Positions 1 through 11,528 of a stretch of 64,000 nt of DNA are shown piece after piece (positions within the stretch are counted from its first letter, which is position 1; every line of letters starts with the position of its first letter). Source of the DNA: Plenodomus lindquistii (Eukaryota; Ascomycota; Dothideomycetes; Pleosporales; Leptosphaeriaceae); the NCBI GenBank assembly GCA_025504975.1, contig JANUWI010000001.1, forward strand, positions 2,294,001 through 2,358,000. Reading direction: 5' to 3'. A program made the position numbers and the translations under genes. The notes below the pieces were generated by a model, which saw only the letters and a list, made by a program, of their open reading frames with translations, searched no databases and was not told where the DNA came from.

Positions 1-284
1 GTGTCTATCACGGAACGTGTGGTGCCATGCTCGTCGCATGAAAAACCGGCTTCCTCCTGTTGCAGTACTCGAGCCTATGTTCATTTAACCCATCTTTGAA
101 TTGAAAGTTCTGCATCTACTGCATTCTAATACCCCTACAGGCAACTGATTGTAGGAGCTTCTGTCGGAAGCGATAATCACACGGCATGGACTGACCGTTT
201 GGAGATTCCATAACGACACAATTCTGGTCCTGACTTCGAAGTTACAGTCTAGCGCATGTGGGTCATGTTTGTGGACACATTAAT

Positions 285-2792
285 CTACTCATCCTGCGTC
301 TTTGCATCTCTCACAGCAGCGTCAACCGCATCGTGTAGATCGATGTGGAAGAACGGCCGGTTGACTCCATAGATGGGCTGGTACCCCTTCCCCCCTAGTG
401 AACCAGACTGCATCTTTCCTCCCGAATTCCTTTCTATGTCTTCACTTCGAGTCGCTGAGGAAATTTTCAGAGACTCGCTGGCCTCTTGCTCCATAGCACT
501 TTCTAGCGACGTCCCAACCGTATACGTCGGGACCCAACTTCCGACTTTGCCTTCTTCATCGATTGAAGGAGCGCCAAACCCAGCAAAGGCCAAAGCCCGA
601 CGAGTCCAACGATTGTGCACACCGGCAAAATGCCATTCGACAACAGCAGGCGCAGCATATCGGTCAAGCGTATTGCGGAGATCAATCAGTCCATTCACGC
701 TCGTGACATCGATGAAGTTGACGGTCGAAAAGTCTAGGACGACCGCGCGGAGGAGAGGCTTTGTGGACGCCTTCTCGCGGAGCGTTTGGCTTGGAGGCGC
801 GTCGCACCAGAGTCGGTCGCTTGCTCGGGTACCGTCATCGAAGCGTGTACGGCGTGTGTTCGATTTGATGTGTGTTGTTAGGTGTTCGATGTGGGAGGCT
901 TGATTGATGTAGTTGAAATTCTCGTTGAAACGGTAGATGAAGACACCCGGATACGCAGGCTCGACTTCCACATCGGGATTGTGATTATCGCAAGCGTATG
1001 GGAGATATACATTGCGAGTTACAGAGTGACTCTGTGTATCCTCTGGTCGTACAAAGCAGGCCACAGCAGCGTCCATGTGATGATCTCCATGCGTTGTCGA
1101 CTGAGAAGGATGCGCAACGCGTGTGACCCTGACAGAGCCGCGAAAGCCACCAGGACTCTTCGCCATACGTATCAACAACATCGCAAATGATAGTCCCACA
1201 GTGACATATATTGCTGTCTCTAAACTTGTGAAGAATGCAACGACAACCCCGCATACCCAGATGAGCAATTCGAACGGTGACATTTGCCAGTATCGGTAAA
1301 GCGACTTTGGCGGCGTGATCAGATTGATTGTGCAATGGATGATGAGACCAGCAAGTGCCGCGTTTGGAATGTAGTAGAAAACGCCGGTAAGGGCATGCAA
1401 GGCCAACACTAAGACCAAGGCACTGAACAGACCAGCCAGTGGCGTACGCACAGCAGCTTTCGACAGGACTGCAGACGCACCAAAAGATCCGGTGCAAACA
1501 TAGCCACCCACGAAGGGACTGAGCATGTTAGCGGCACCTTGGGCAATCATTTCTTGCGATGGGATGATCGTGTAATTGAAGGCGCGGCCGAAAGACTTGG
1601 CGATGGCAATGTGTTCGACGATGAGAATCACTACGATAGCTGGCAGCTCTGACGCGACAAGACTGAACAAATCTGGATCCATGGGTGGTACGCCGGCGTG
1701 GCTAAAGCCTTTCTCGATGTGTCCGACGATGCGAAACTTCTCTTGACCTGAGGGCGTCGTGCGATGCACGAGCCAGCTGATGAAGGTGTACAGTATAATT
1801 GTAAATGTCAGCCGAAGAGAGGAGATGAGAGACCATGTACGTTTGCGACGTGGCTGACGTTGCTCCATCTTAGTGCATATGTCTCGAATGAGCCAGAGCA
1901 ACATGATAGACGTTATACCGATGGCAGCATCAAGCTTGCATCGTGGCAGGCCTTTCATTACATTAATGTACACTTTGTAGGGTGACTCGCGCGAATTGAT
2001 ACCCGCAATGCCAAGGACTGTCGGTAGTTGGGTAGAGATGATGGTTATGCTTGCTGATGTGACGAAGGCGGAAATGGGAACGTAAGGTATAAGTTCGATC
2101 AACCAGCCCATTCGAAGGATCCCGAAGACGAAGAGTACTGCACCTGCTAAGAAGGAGAGCGCGTGTGCAATATCTTCCGGCTTATAAACTCCAGGATGTT
2201 CAGATTCAATCTTGCTGATGACGCCGCCTACCAAGAGTGATCCCACGGCGGTTGTCTAGCAATCGTTAACGCTTGCGACTCTGGCAACAAGCTTCGCTTG
2301 GTCCAGATCAAACTTACACCAATTACAATGTCTTTAGATGTGCCAAAGATCCAGTACAAGCAAGCTCCGGTGAACGTAGTATAAAGTCCAAAGGCCGGCG
2401 AGAGTCGAGCTAGCAGCGCGTATGCCATGGCTTGCGGCACAACAACCAGACCGACCGTTACACCTTGTAGATGTCAGCTTAGGCTTTGGAAGTCCACACG
2501 ATATAGACTTACCTGCAATGACATCTCCAATCAGCCACGGTACATTGTACCTTCTCGCCCACTGCGCACACGGGAACAGATCGATCACGTACTCAGCGAC
2601 GCCTTGCGAAGACGGTACCAAGCCGCGAAACCATTCTGCTACTGAAGGATCCTCTTCGAGATACGACTGACCGATGGTCTCTTGAGCTGTCTTCTTCAGA
2701 GAGGCTTGTTGTCGACCGCGATCTTCCGAGAAGCTGGGCAAGACCCTCGTCGTTGCCTTGTTGAGGAAGGTCTTTAGCCGTCTTCCACTCAT
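285..2792 (-). CDS. SulP-family sulfate permease with C-terminal STAS domain (3 exons, 798 aa)
   Basis: Plasma-membrane sulfate (or related anion) transporter of the SulP/SLC26 family. I read three exons on the minus strand: 2792-2513, 2463-2318 and 2255-285, joined by introns of 49 and 62 bp with GT/AG ends; the phases match exactly. The N-terminal cytoplasmic part leads into the SulP signature region (DVIAGVTVGLVVVPQAMAYA, spanning intron 1), followed by about ten hydrophobic helices (for example around GLYTTFTGACLYWIFG and ALVLVLALHALTGVFYYIPN). The C-terminal third is a STAS domain, recognisable by the VVLDFSTVNFIDVTSVNGL strand-loop. Length is normal for fungal SUL1/SUL2-like permeases. 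The start at 2792 keeps the acidic N-terminus and has no competing upstream in-frame ATG that I trust. Family assignment is firm; substrate is inferred from the family. Confidence 0.93.
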
Positions 2793-3853
2793 GATCGGGC
2801 CAAGAGGACAGGACGGAGGCGGAGGTGATGTAGATCATGGGGTGCAAACGCTTGTGTACGCTTGTTGTGGTAGAGGGTATCGACAGTGCCAAAACGATGA
2901 TACAAATAGGTAGTGTGAAAAGGTGGTGTTGGAAGTCGAACTGGCGCTTGCTCTGAGAGGTTGGTGCAGATTCAGCGAGGTTCTTGATCGCGGTATTTAT
3001 CTTTCTGAATTGGCAGGAGGGTTACAGCTGTAGCGCGGATGGGCAATCAGCCTCGCCCGACCACCCGCGCATTTTGCGATCACCCGAACACTCGCCGAGC
3101 CTCCACCAATAGGAGCCGACCTCACGACGATTGGCATTTGACTCACACCGCAAGAGTTTTGGCATTACACATGATAACGCAGCTTGTCACATGAGACGTC
3201 GCCCCTAATGCATAGTTGATCATAGACATCAGACCCGCCGCAAGGAGTTTGGAGTGGATAAGGCCTCGACCAAGTCTAGATAGCTACGAACAAAGTCCAT
3301 CAGTAATAGCAGGAACATCATCGCGGCGCTACCGCTTTGCTGAATGAGTGTGATCGACTTAAACATCTCAAAGTACCCCCTTGACTACATGTTCTTCTCC
3401 CGATGATCTTTGTGACGATGTGTGCGCAGATGTTGGAGTGTCACGATGCCAAGCGGTGCGATAACAGAGGTGAGATCGGCCCTGTCATGCACACGAGAGA
3501 CGACAGCTAGGCCGATTTGGGTATAATGCACGCCCACCTCACTTGTCACTTTGTCGCAAACGCGAGAGCGCTAATATCTGTCTGTCGGTGAAATTCGTTT
3601 CATCTGGAAAAAAGAAGAAGACGACGGACACCTGTTAAGTTCTACGAGTGAAGGTACACTGAATTGGCTGGTATTGGCTACCTATGGTACGCTTGAAGAT
3701 CAAGTGAGCTATTGAGCAATGGTAGCTTCTCCCACTTCCAAAACCTCCCTAGAGCGTGTACACGACAGAGGATTGGGCTTTGTTTATTGGAAGATGAGAA
3801 ACGATGGAGCATCTGTCGATGTTGATAAGGTCTGAATTCACGGCCTGATGTGG
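2793..3853. other. Intergenic, no gene seen
   Basis: About 1.06 kb upstream of the sulfate permease. Only short open frames that resemble nothing. It should contain the permease promoter, but I cannot point to a specific element with confidence. Confidence 0.6.
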
Positions 3854-4057
3854 CTACAGCAGACTTCTTAAAAGCATGGCCTGTGGACCGGTGCCGCAAC
3901 CACAACGCGAGTACTGCATGCAGTCGGCCTGATGGTCGGCACCCTCGGTCCTATCAGCCAGAGCGCGGCTCAACACCTCGCCGCGGTAGAAAACGCCCTC
4001 GTGGAAGATAGAGGTCGTCCCGTCGCCGTTACAATGCTCAAAAAAATTGCGCATCAT
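3854..4057 (-). CDS. Possible small cysteine-containing protein, copy A of a diverged pair (67 aa)
   Basis: An ATG-started minus-strand frame of 67 codons. Residues 14-58 align without gaps to the second small frame at 4463-4681: both contain TSIF, RGE.LSR.L.D and end in an RC.CG.GPQ motif, followed by 7-8 unrelated residues and a stop. I count 21 identical residues in 45. By hand count, differences concentrate at the third codon position on this strand (about 24, against 17 first and 13 second), which favours minus-strand coding. No signal peptide or transmembrane segment is visible, and I recognise no family. The opposite strand is also open, and either reading may be a decayed gene. No splice sites extending it were convincing. 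Confidence 0.3.
   Translation of the reverse strand: MMRNFFEHCNGDGTTSIFHEGVFYRGEVLSRALADRTEGADHQADCMQYSRCGCGTGPQAMLLRSLL
3881..4015. repeat. Direct repeat copy A (135 bp, about 60% identical to copy B)
   Basis: Aligns base for base, without gaps, to 4487-4621 at an offset of 606 bp. The lack of gaps over 45 codons despite strong divergence suggests selection on a reading frame, not recent duplication. Confidence 0.55.
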
Positions 4058-4462
4058 TTGCGACGAGCTAATTATGAAGATGGTTCCCGTCACGAATCGA
4101 GGTTATGGCGTGGACTTACTTTATTGAAGCCAGCTGGGCAGTGTTACCACAACTATCAACTACAGATCTAGTCATAAAGTTTGCTGAAGTTCAAAACGGT
4201 CATCGCTACAGCGGCAGCGGCACCGATGGAGATGGAAATATTCGTGGTGTAAGTAAACGCTCTTCTCGAAGGAAGGTGGGGGCGAATGGTGACGGGCGAA
4301 AGACGAAAGCAGTCGCCGTGACTTGATATTGGCGATCAAAATGGCTGACGACCATTAATTTCCAGTGCGGCCTTCCAAGTCACGGTGGCTTTTTGGATCA
4401 TCCGGAAAATTGAAGATGTATGTCCGATCTCAAGAGCATCGGAGCGAGTGAGCCTTGCCGAA

Positions 4463-4681
4463 CTAGGTCTCCTCTTCAGAACCCACTTGCGGTCCGCTTC
4501 CGCAAGCGCATCGAGTGTTATGCGATCCGTTTGTTTGAGGCATGCGCGGCTGCTGCTCGTCAACAAGGCCACGGCTCAGAAGTTCGCCGCGGTGGCAAAG
4601 TCCATCTCTAAAGATTGATGTTGACCAATAATGGTGGAAAGCATGATCGAAGGCTTGCGTCTTGACGCGAGTTGCTTGCAT
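4463..4681 (-). CDS. Possible small cysteine-containing protein, copy B of a diverged pair (72 aa)
   Basis: Minus-strand frame of 72 codons starting at an ATG, the partner of the frame at 3854-4057. It carries the same TSIF, RGE.LSR.L.D and RC.CG.GPQ blocks; synonymous changes such as GGC/GGA, CCA/CCG and CAG/CAA fall inside the conserved GPQ end. It lacks a signal peptide. The plus strand offers a competing model in which an intron with a GTAAGT donor near 4249 and a TTTCCAG acceptor near 4363 would join a short ATG exon to a frame ending at 4618, so the coding strand is not settled. Function unknown. Confidence 0.3.
   Translation of the reverse strand: MQATRVKTQAFDHAFHHYWSTSIFRDGLCHRGELLSRGLVDEQQPRMPQTNGSHNTRCACGSGPQVGSEEET
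4487..4621. repeat. Direct repeat copy B (135 bp)
   Basis: Second member of the gapless repeat pair described at 3881-4015; same orientation and same reading frame (offset 606 is a multiple of three). Confidence 0.55.
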
Positions 4682-4915
4682 ATGGCTTGCTAGAATGGTT
4701 TGGCAACTACATTTGTGCGGCCACGATCTCTGCACAGATCATGGAGCATTGACAAGTCACCCTGGAACTCTGTGTAATCGTGATCATACTTGACCTATCG
4801 CAGTAACCTAAATCAACGAAATTTGGGCCATGAACATACAAGTGTCTGGCTCATCGACACCAGTCACCCCATAGCTAATCGAACAAGCACTCCATTTGCG
4901 TTTCAAGACATACCA

Positions 4916-5535
4916 TCAAACCTTACCATCATATCCGATAAGACGCGCAAGTGCCCTTTGCTGCTCGAACAAGGTGGCGGGATCCGTGATAGACTCTCCC
5001 ATCTCCTCCACAATCGAGATGATCTTATGTCCTGCAAAGATCAGCACATATCGTTCATTTGCAAGCACGAAGGTGTACGGCTCGGGCGCTGGATGATATC
5101 ACCTGGAAGAGCACGAAGTTCGCGAATGTTCTTGGGGAACATCTTGACCGGATGACTGGTACTAATGTTGTGAGGGGGAGACAGCTCGTCTGTGTCATTT
5201 CGAATCTTGGAAGTATTGTTCAGGTCTCGGATATTTTGATTATGAAGCCTACATCTGATCAGTGACAATTCAGCCTGTGGAGACAGGATCCATCCTCACT
5301 CCGCTTTTGAGGTTGTTACGTGCTGCTCAACGTGGCTGCGATAGGACTCGAGAGTATTGAGATAGCCCGCGAGCGTGTCGTCCAAAGCCTCGAACGTCTC
5401 TTCCAAGTCCTTCGTCTCTTGCGTCGTTTCTTGCTCGAGATGACTACCCGCCCTTTTGGTCATATCCTGGAGACGAGTGCCGGCTGTCTGAATATCGTTC
5501 AAAGCACCGATCAAATCTTTGAGTTGCTGGTCCAT
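4916..5535 (-). CDS. Hypothetical coiled-coil protein (3 exons, 167 aa)
   Basis: Not recognised. Three minus-strand exons fit in phase: 5535-5300, 5254-5103 and 5031-4916, with introns of 45 and 71 bp. The first exon is a charged amphipathic helix of about 78 residues (MDQQLKDLIGALNDIQ, then repeated E/K/L heptads such as ETKDLEETFEALDDTL), likely a coiled coil. The middle exon has a KMFPKNIRELRALPG segment and the last exon GHKIISIVEEMGESI ending in IGYDGKV. No signal peptide or membrane span. The last codons overlap a good donor-like GTAAGG, so a fourth exon further left cannot be excluded, although I found none in phase. An upstream in-frame GTG is not used because ATG at 5535 is available. 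Confidence 0.6.
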
Positions 5536-6673
5536 GACTGGGTGAAGTTGGAAGCCGGGATAGGAACAAGGTTGAGAGAACTTCACACTGGGATAGATGT
5601 GTCTTAAGTACCATTTGATCTAAGTAAAGTGCACCTGACTAGGATATTGCTATTTGCGTTTTGGGTCATTTTAAAGTCCATCGATTGCTTGGGAACTCCA
5701 TGTGACAGCCTAAATGACAACGTGCTATATTTCGTCCAAAGTGCTACGTTCGTCGTTTGACTCATCACCGAATGCCGATTGGTTGGTGATCGCTACAATT
5801 ACAGTATGATGTTCACCTTCGATGGCACTCTCGTTGATATTCAGTGCTTCAAGCGACCGATGAGACGCAATACTAGAGTAAATTTAACACGGGAGGGTTT
5901 ACAACTGCAGTGTAAAGGCTCGCCTCTAACACTGACAAAGCTCCTCTCCCGACTATATGAGAATCAGAAAACATCTGATAATTTGTTTGCACAATCGGAA
6001 TCCTGCAAACCCAACCTCATGTCCGCTGATCAGATTTCGTGACGTGACGTTGTGATATCCAACGATCAGTGGCATGGTAAACTGTTCTGGAAACGGATGA
6101 CAGAACTTGAGATGAGAAATTGAACTATGAAAGAGAAACGGTGTTTTAAGGGCACTTCGGTGAAACGGATTATAAAGGAGTGCCAGATGATACTACACAC
6201 GTCAAGGAAAGCTCCCACTGTGTTTCCCTGCGTGTTACATGTCTACACTAGACCGGGTATATAGTCGCTACCCACCAGCCTCACAGCTTGTCAGCACTCC
6301 TATACCTTGAATCATGACCCTATATACCAAATCAGGTGTAGTGGGTATGTATAATAACCTTTTTCCATGGAATTTAAGATAAAAGTAAGGCTCCTTGGTA
6401 CTGCCATTCCAACGGGACATAGCATTTGAGAACTATTTTCAATTTGGGCCCAAATTTCGAGGTTAAGGCGGGTAAGACATGTGAGCTTGGTTGTTCACGT
6501 TGCGCTACCTTACTCCGCTCCACACAATGTCTTTGGAATTTCCGTGCGACTGCTCTGTCACCAACTCCTGAACACCTCACCAGATCTGCAAAAAGCCATT
6601 CCATAATGTTCGCCACGACACCAATCCGCGAGCTACTCCCCAAACCTCCGGCACATCTCCAACACGCGAAGTC
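5536..6673. other. Intergenic, no gene seen
   Basis: 1.1 kb of A+T-leaning sequence between the 5' end of the coiled-coil gene and the 3' end of the FAD oxidoreductase. An open plus-strand frame near 5800-6042 has a non-ATG start and no recognisable content. Confidence 0.55.
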
Positions 6674-8146
6674 TCAAGCACTCGTTTGCATATCCGTCCT
6701 CCCCGTGAACCTACACTTTCCAACTCTCTCCTCCGTAATCAAGAAGCTCTCCGGAAACCATTTGGGTACCTTACTTCCTGCAATCATACTCGCCAACGCT
6801 TCCGCAGACTTCAAACAGAACACCATGCCATGCCCATTGAACCCCGCCGAAATCCATATGCCCTTCTTCCCAGGTACTTCGCCCACAAACGGTCGACCAT
6901 CCGCCGTTGCGCCCATGATACCTGTCCATTCCTGCACTATCCGTTCGTCTGCGTCTTTTGTCGAATTCTCGCCCCAATTCTCACTGCCAAAATATCCCGT
7001 TAAGCTTTCGCGCAGATATGAAGATATCTCGGGGTTAAGCGAGCTGTCATCCACGGTGCCGTATTCGCTTGCACCAGCATTAGGGAGTCGGCCAAGGCCA
7101 CCACCAATAACGATGTGTTGGCCACCACTGAAAAGGGGGCGGGATATCATGTATTCGTAGCCGTCCTTGTGAATGAAGGAGTATGTACTTGGTAGAGGGC
7201 TTTCTAGCTTCGTAGACGGGCCTGGCTTCTGTGCTGTGATCTGGCCGCGCATTGGAACGATGGCACCTTGAAGGTCTTTCAATAGATATGGGGTGTAGCC
7301 ATTGGTAGCGAGAATGACATTCGTGGCCGTGATGGTGTTGTATTGCGTGAAAATATCCCATGATGTGCTGCTGCTGGAGGAGGGGTTTGAAGATGGCTTG
7401 ACGTCATGGACGGGTGTGTTTGCGCAGAGCTGCAGACCTCGTTTGACACATTCTTGCAGGATTCCGGTGGTGAAGCGGTACGCGTGGATGCGACCTGCAA
7501 CATATCGAAATACGCCGACTACAGCTTCAGCAGCCTTGACAGTGGGGTTTGTGTTCTCATTTGCAACGAACACTTTTTTCGCCTCTTCATCTGCCTTCTC
7601 ATGAACTTCATACCACGCCATCTCTCTTCTTTTCCTCTCATTCTCTTCCGCATCCGCCCTGAGTGCCTGGATCGCCAACTTCCCTAACTCAAATGTGTTC
7701 TTATCATACAAAACATCCACTGTATCGCAGATCTGACTCTCGCAGTCGATACCTAGCTTCTTAGCCAACCCGTGCGTCTCCACAATATTATTATACTCCA
7801 ACCTCGCAATCTTCAACGCTTCCTCCTTTCCTAGCTCTTGCTTATGCTGTAGATAGCTCCTGTAGCTTGCGGCTTTGGTATGCCCACCGTTGCGACCAGT
7901 GGCACCAGAGCATATCTCACGTGCTTCAATCATGACGACACGTGCATCCGGGTGTTGCAGCAGAATATTGTGGGTGATCATCGTGCCCGAGATACCGGAG
8001 CCGATGATAGCATAGTCGTAGGGACTGATAGGCTTGTCGGTTTCGGGCTCGATCGTCTTGGCCAGAGGTGATTTGGGGTTGTGCCAGTATGATGGAAGGG
8101 GGTTGCTGACGGGTGGGCTGACTGGGATGCGCGCTCTTTCCTCCAT
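6674..8146 (-). CDS. FAD-dependent oxidoreductase, DAO family (490 aa, intronless)
   Basis: Amine/amino-acid oxidase type flavoprotein (DAO fold, as in glycine/sarcosine oxidases and gamma-glutamylputrescine oxidase); such enzymes oxidise a C-N bond using FAD and O2 and release H2O2. The dinucleotide-binding motif is at residues 43-54 (YDYAIIGSGISG), followed by an acidic strand end (VVMIEARE), then CSGATGRNGGHTK, a typical isoalloxazine-contact segment. The C-terminal half has PMRGQITAQ, RPLFSGGQHIVIGGG, and WTGIMGATADGRPFVGEVPG followed by ISAGFNGHGM, the conserved C-terminal FAD-contact block of the family. Length is normal. No signal peptide; probably cytosolic, and the end (MQTSA) is not a clear peroxisomal signal. 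Substrate cannot be predicted from sequence alone. The next gene left of the glyoxal oxidase, same strand. Confidence 0.9.
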   Translation of the reverse strand: MEERARIPVSPPVSNPLPSYWHNPKSPLAKTIEPETDKPISPYDYAIIGSGISGTMITHNILLQHPDARVVMIEAREICSGATGRNGGHTKAASYRSYLQHKQELGKEEALKIARLEYNNIVETHGLAKKLGIDCESQICDTVDVLYDKNTFELGKLAIQALRADAEENERKRREMAWYEVHEKADEEAKKVFVANENTNPTVKAAEAVVGVFRYVAGRIHAYRFTTGILQECVKRGLQLCANTPVHDVKPSSNPSSSSSTSWDIFTQYNTITATNVILATNGYTPYLLKDLQGAIVPMRGQITAQKPGPSTKLESPLPSTYSFIHKDGYEYMISRPLFSGGQHIVIGGGLGRLPNAGASEYGTVDDSSLNPEISSYLRESLTGYFGSENWGENSTKDADERIVQEWTGIMGATADGRPFVGEVPGKKGIWISAGFNGHGMVFCLKSAEALASMIAGSKVPKWFPESFLITEERVGKCRFTGRTDMQTSA

Positions 8147-8608
8147 GATGAAAGTCTTTGTGGTGGATGCTGCTGGTATGCGAAGTCGATGAGATGATAA
8201 CGATGTTTATGCCTATGGAAAGGAAAAACACGTTATTTCCCTAGTGTTGTAGTTGATTACTTGGGTATAACGGAAGTTGCACGTGGACTCGTGGAGATAG
8301 CCATGCACCCATGGAGATAGACCCCGCATGTACCTTCCCATCTCGTCCTAGCGCCGAGATGTTCGGGAACGGCACGTGGCAATCTTACCCATCTTAGAAA
8401 TGCTCACACGTGAGGAGGGCCATACACTTAAACCAATGACAGGGCCACGGATATTATTATGGTCAAGATGTCGTGAGATGGACAAGCGACACAATTGTGC
8501 ATTCAGTGCGTACTTGGCTGATGACATCATCTCGGACATACAATATGTAACCATGCGCCAAATGAACAAAAACTATCGACGGATAGAGAAGACCTTCACA
8601 TCCCCGAT
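8147..8608. other. Intergenic, no gene seen
   Basis: 460 bp between the glyoxal oxidase stop and the FAD oxidoreductase start; both genes are on the minus strand, so this holds the oxidoreductase promoter. Nothing else recognised. Confidence 0.6.
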
Positions 8609-11528
8609 TCAACGCCTATCCCGAGCAGAGATAGTCGCATTCGTCTTCCTTGCAGCTCCCTTGAGACCGCTTACAGGCCCAACACCTGGTAGCGGCTGAA
8701 ACGCAGCAGCATCCGGCCAATTCCCTAGTCCTGCCGGATCACCACCTATCCTCACCCACTGTGCGTGCGATGGCGTCGGCCCGTCCAGAACGAACATTCG
8801 GTACCAACCAAGAGGTGCAATGTATGGTCCCTTTGGCGACGTAACGGTGCAAGCTTTACCTGCGCACGATACACGTGGGAAGAGAATGCGCGCACCCATC
8901 GAACTCCCATGCGTACTGGATTCCGCGCCCAGAAGGGAGACCTTGATCGCGCCAGTAGTTGCCGATGTCAATGTGAACGAGTACTCTGCTTCCCACGACC
9001 AGTCGTTCTCGGAGAGTGTGAAGGTAGGTTGCGGCGCGCCAGAGAGCAGATACGGTGGTAGGAAGACCTCCATTCGATATTCCTGTGGATGCTTGCCTTC
9101 GTCTTGCGGATCGGAACCGGATACGAGGACGCGACCGTCATCCATTACTACAGCTTCGGAGTGGTACATGCGAGCAATTGTTGTGTTGGCCATGATGCTC
9201 ATGCGTTTATGTCGTGGCTTGCTGGTGTCGTAGTACACGGCGTTGAGATTTGCCTTGTCTGCTAGACCAAAGCCAGCTGCGCCAATCTCGGCCCCGTTCA
9301 GAATTATAAAGTTCCCATCCGGTAGAGTAGCCATGCATGAAAGCACGCGTTTGGATGGCATGCGCTCGAGCGTCCACTTGGGATCAGCGGCATCTGGCTC
9401 GATGCTGACGCAATTGTCAAGTCCATACGCTGGCTTGAGGCCTGCGCCACCGCATATGAGAACTTCCAGTGGGTCATCGTATGGATAATACTGTGGCATC
9501 AGTACCTGGGTGCCCTCGAGTGGGTAAGTTCGTCCTCCAGTGGGATCATTGACAGTAGCGGGGAGCTTCGGCAAGATCTTTATGGTGTCCAGGCTGACTT
9601 CGTCGAGGATGCGAGCTTCGTTGTAGTACTGAATGAAGATGCCGCCAGAAGGTAGTACCACAAGGAACGGATACAAGTTGTATGGATCGGTGTCTCGCAA
9701 GTACTGCGCCTCATATACGGGACCGACCGTGGGCAGGATCTCCATATTGGGCACAGGTGGTCCATTACTTCCGTCCTCGCCACCAACTACCAAGATTGAT
9801 CCATTTGCCATGAGCAGTCCGGTAGGATACCAGCGGCCTCGTTGCATCTTAACCGTGTTGACGTCTTCCTGCCAATCGTTCGTACCATTGACACCAGCCG
9901 AACCATCAGGCCAGTAGATACGTACGCCAAAGAGTGATTCCGTTGACCATCCGCCAATGTTGATTTGTCGGCCTGCGCGGTCGGGCAGCGTGAGTCCAGC
10001 GGCGCAGAAGATGTCGGTCTTGATGCCTTGTAATTCGCGGAACGCATGGAAAATATCACCACCAATCGATGGATCAAGTTCATACGCACCGGTCGTGTTC
10101 GGAGCTCCAGTTCCATGCTTCTCGAGTAGAGTGACCTTGCCGTTGATGCCGGGTTGGGTGATGAGTGGGATTATTGGACCACCGACGAGGAACTTGTACT
10201 GACCAGCAGCCGCCCCAGTAGGATAGCCCCAAACGTAGAGAGGGTCTCCTTTCCATTGATACCAACTCAATCTGTTGCCCGCACCGCAGATAGCCTCTGG
10301 ATCTCCCGAGCAAGCCATGTTACATTCGCTTTCCGCCACAGCGACGCCACCCTTTTGCTCAATCTGATCGATGTCGCCACAGTAGCACTCTTCCGAGTAC
10401 TCCATCCCACCTACCATGTACCCAAACTCTTGACATCGTGTCAGACACCATTCCGGCGTAAGTCCAGTTGAGTTGATCAATTGCCAAGGAAAGACTTTTT
10501 GGTTGTTCACCCCCTCCGTGATACAACCTTGGTACTCCCAGTCGCTGACATTTTGAACAGGCTTTGGCGCTTGAATAACCTTCAATGGGGTCTGGCTTGA
10601 GTATATACTCAGTCGGTTTGGACCGCCGCAAGTTTGGTCCGGATTTCCCGCGCACTTGGAGTTGCACTCTGATTCGGACAAAGCGGGCGCACCGCCCATG
10701 CGAACAACGAAATCACACATACATTGATATGAATACTCCAATCCAGATATGGGGTAGCCAGCAGCTGCACATTTTGATGCACATGAAGCGATGGTCATGC
10801 TCTGATCGTCAGGCTGCTGGAAATTCAAGATCCTGTAGCCGGGACCATCAACATAACAGCCCTTGTAAGTAAAGCCGTCCGGAAGTCCAGTAGCCTGAGG
10901 CGGAGAGGTCGATGGGGTGGCAATGCTCTTGGAAGCCGTTGGGGTTGCGCCAGGCGCAACGGATGTCGTTATTTCTTCACCGGTGTAATACTTGAACAAA
11001 CTCAGTCTATCCGGACCACCGCACATCTCGGTCGTGTCGCCACTACAAGCCATGTTGCAGAGCGCCTCGCCATCAGGTGCTGGACCTCCTTTGGTTCCGA
11101 GAAAATTGGAGCAGAAGCACTACACACAGTGTTAATCTTTGAGTAATATGCGTGGGACCCGTTTTGACAAACGCGCCAGCGCTTTTGCCGCGCACATGGT
11201 AGGGCGGACTTACCTCACCTGAGTACTCTGTTCCAGCTAAGACGTAGCCTGCTGTTTGGCATGCGTCCCTACACTTTGCGTTTGTCATTGCGCCGGCCAC
11301 GCCGATTCCAAACGCAAGCGTTCGGGCAGCTACAGAGTCCGTATAGCATCCTTCGTATTGCCATCCTAACTTCGGTTCTAGAGCTTCAATACTGCTCGGA
11401 GAGGAGGCTGTAGCAGTTGTCACCAGGCTAGCCGTGTCCTGTCGCTTGATGGCACTCGTATAGCCGAGTTGAGGTAATGATAAAAGAACGACGACCGACA
11501 GATTGAGTAAAAGCTGTGGTGGCGCCAT
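8609..11528 (-). CDS. Secreted WSC-domain glyoxal oxidase (copper radical oxidase, 2 exons, 941 aa)
   Basis: Extracellular copper-radical oxidase (AA5 glyoxal oxidase subfamily) that oxidises small aldehydes to acids with production of H2O2. Exons 11528-11214 and 11119-8609 with a 94-bp phase-0 intron (GTAAGT donor). Residues 1-25 form a signal peptide (LLLNLSVVVLLSLPQLG). Three cysteine-rich WSC domains follow, roughly 55-150, 188-280 and 299-394, each starting GCY/GCI and ending in a CGGPDRLS-like block; they probably bind cell-wall glycans. The catalytic part is a seven-bladed kelch propeller plus the C-terminal DUF1929 domain. The motifs expected for the active site are all present: Cys477 (DIFCAAG) for the thioether bond, axial Tyr536 (GRWYPT), Tyr757-His758 (ARMYHSEAV) and His842 (SSTHGSSMG). 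The enzyme therefore looks intact. Family firm; the exact substrate is inferred. Confidence 0.94.

Noticed and set aside
985..1497. Open 170-codon minus-strand frame
   Set aside because: It overlaps the sulfate permease in another frame and has no family features; a shadow.
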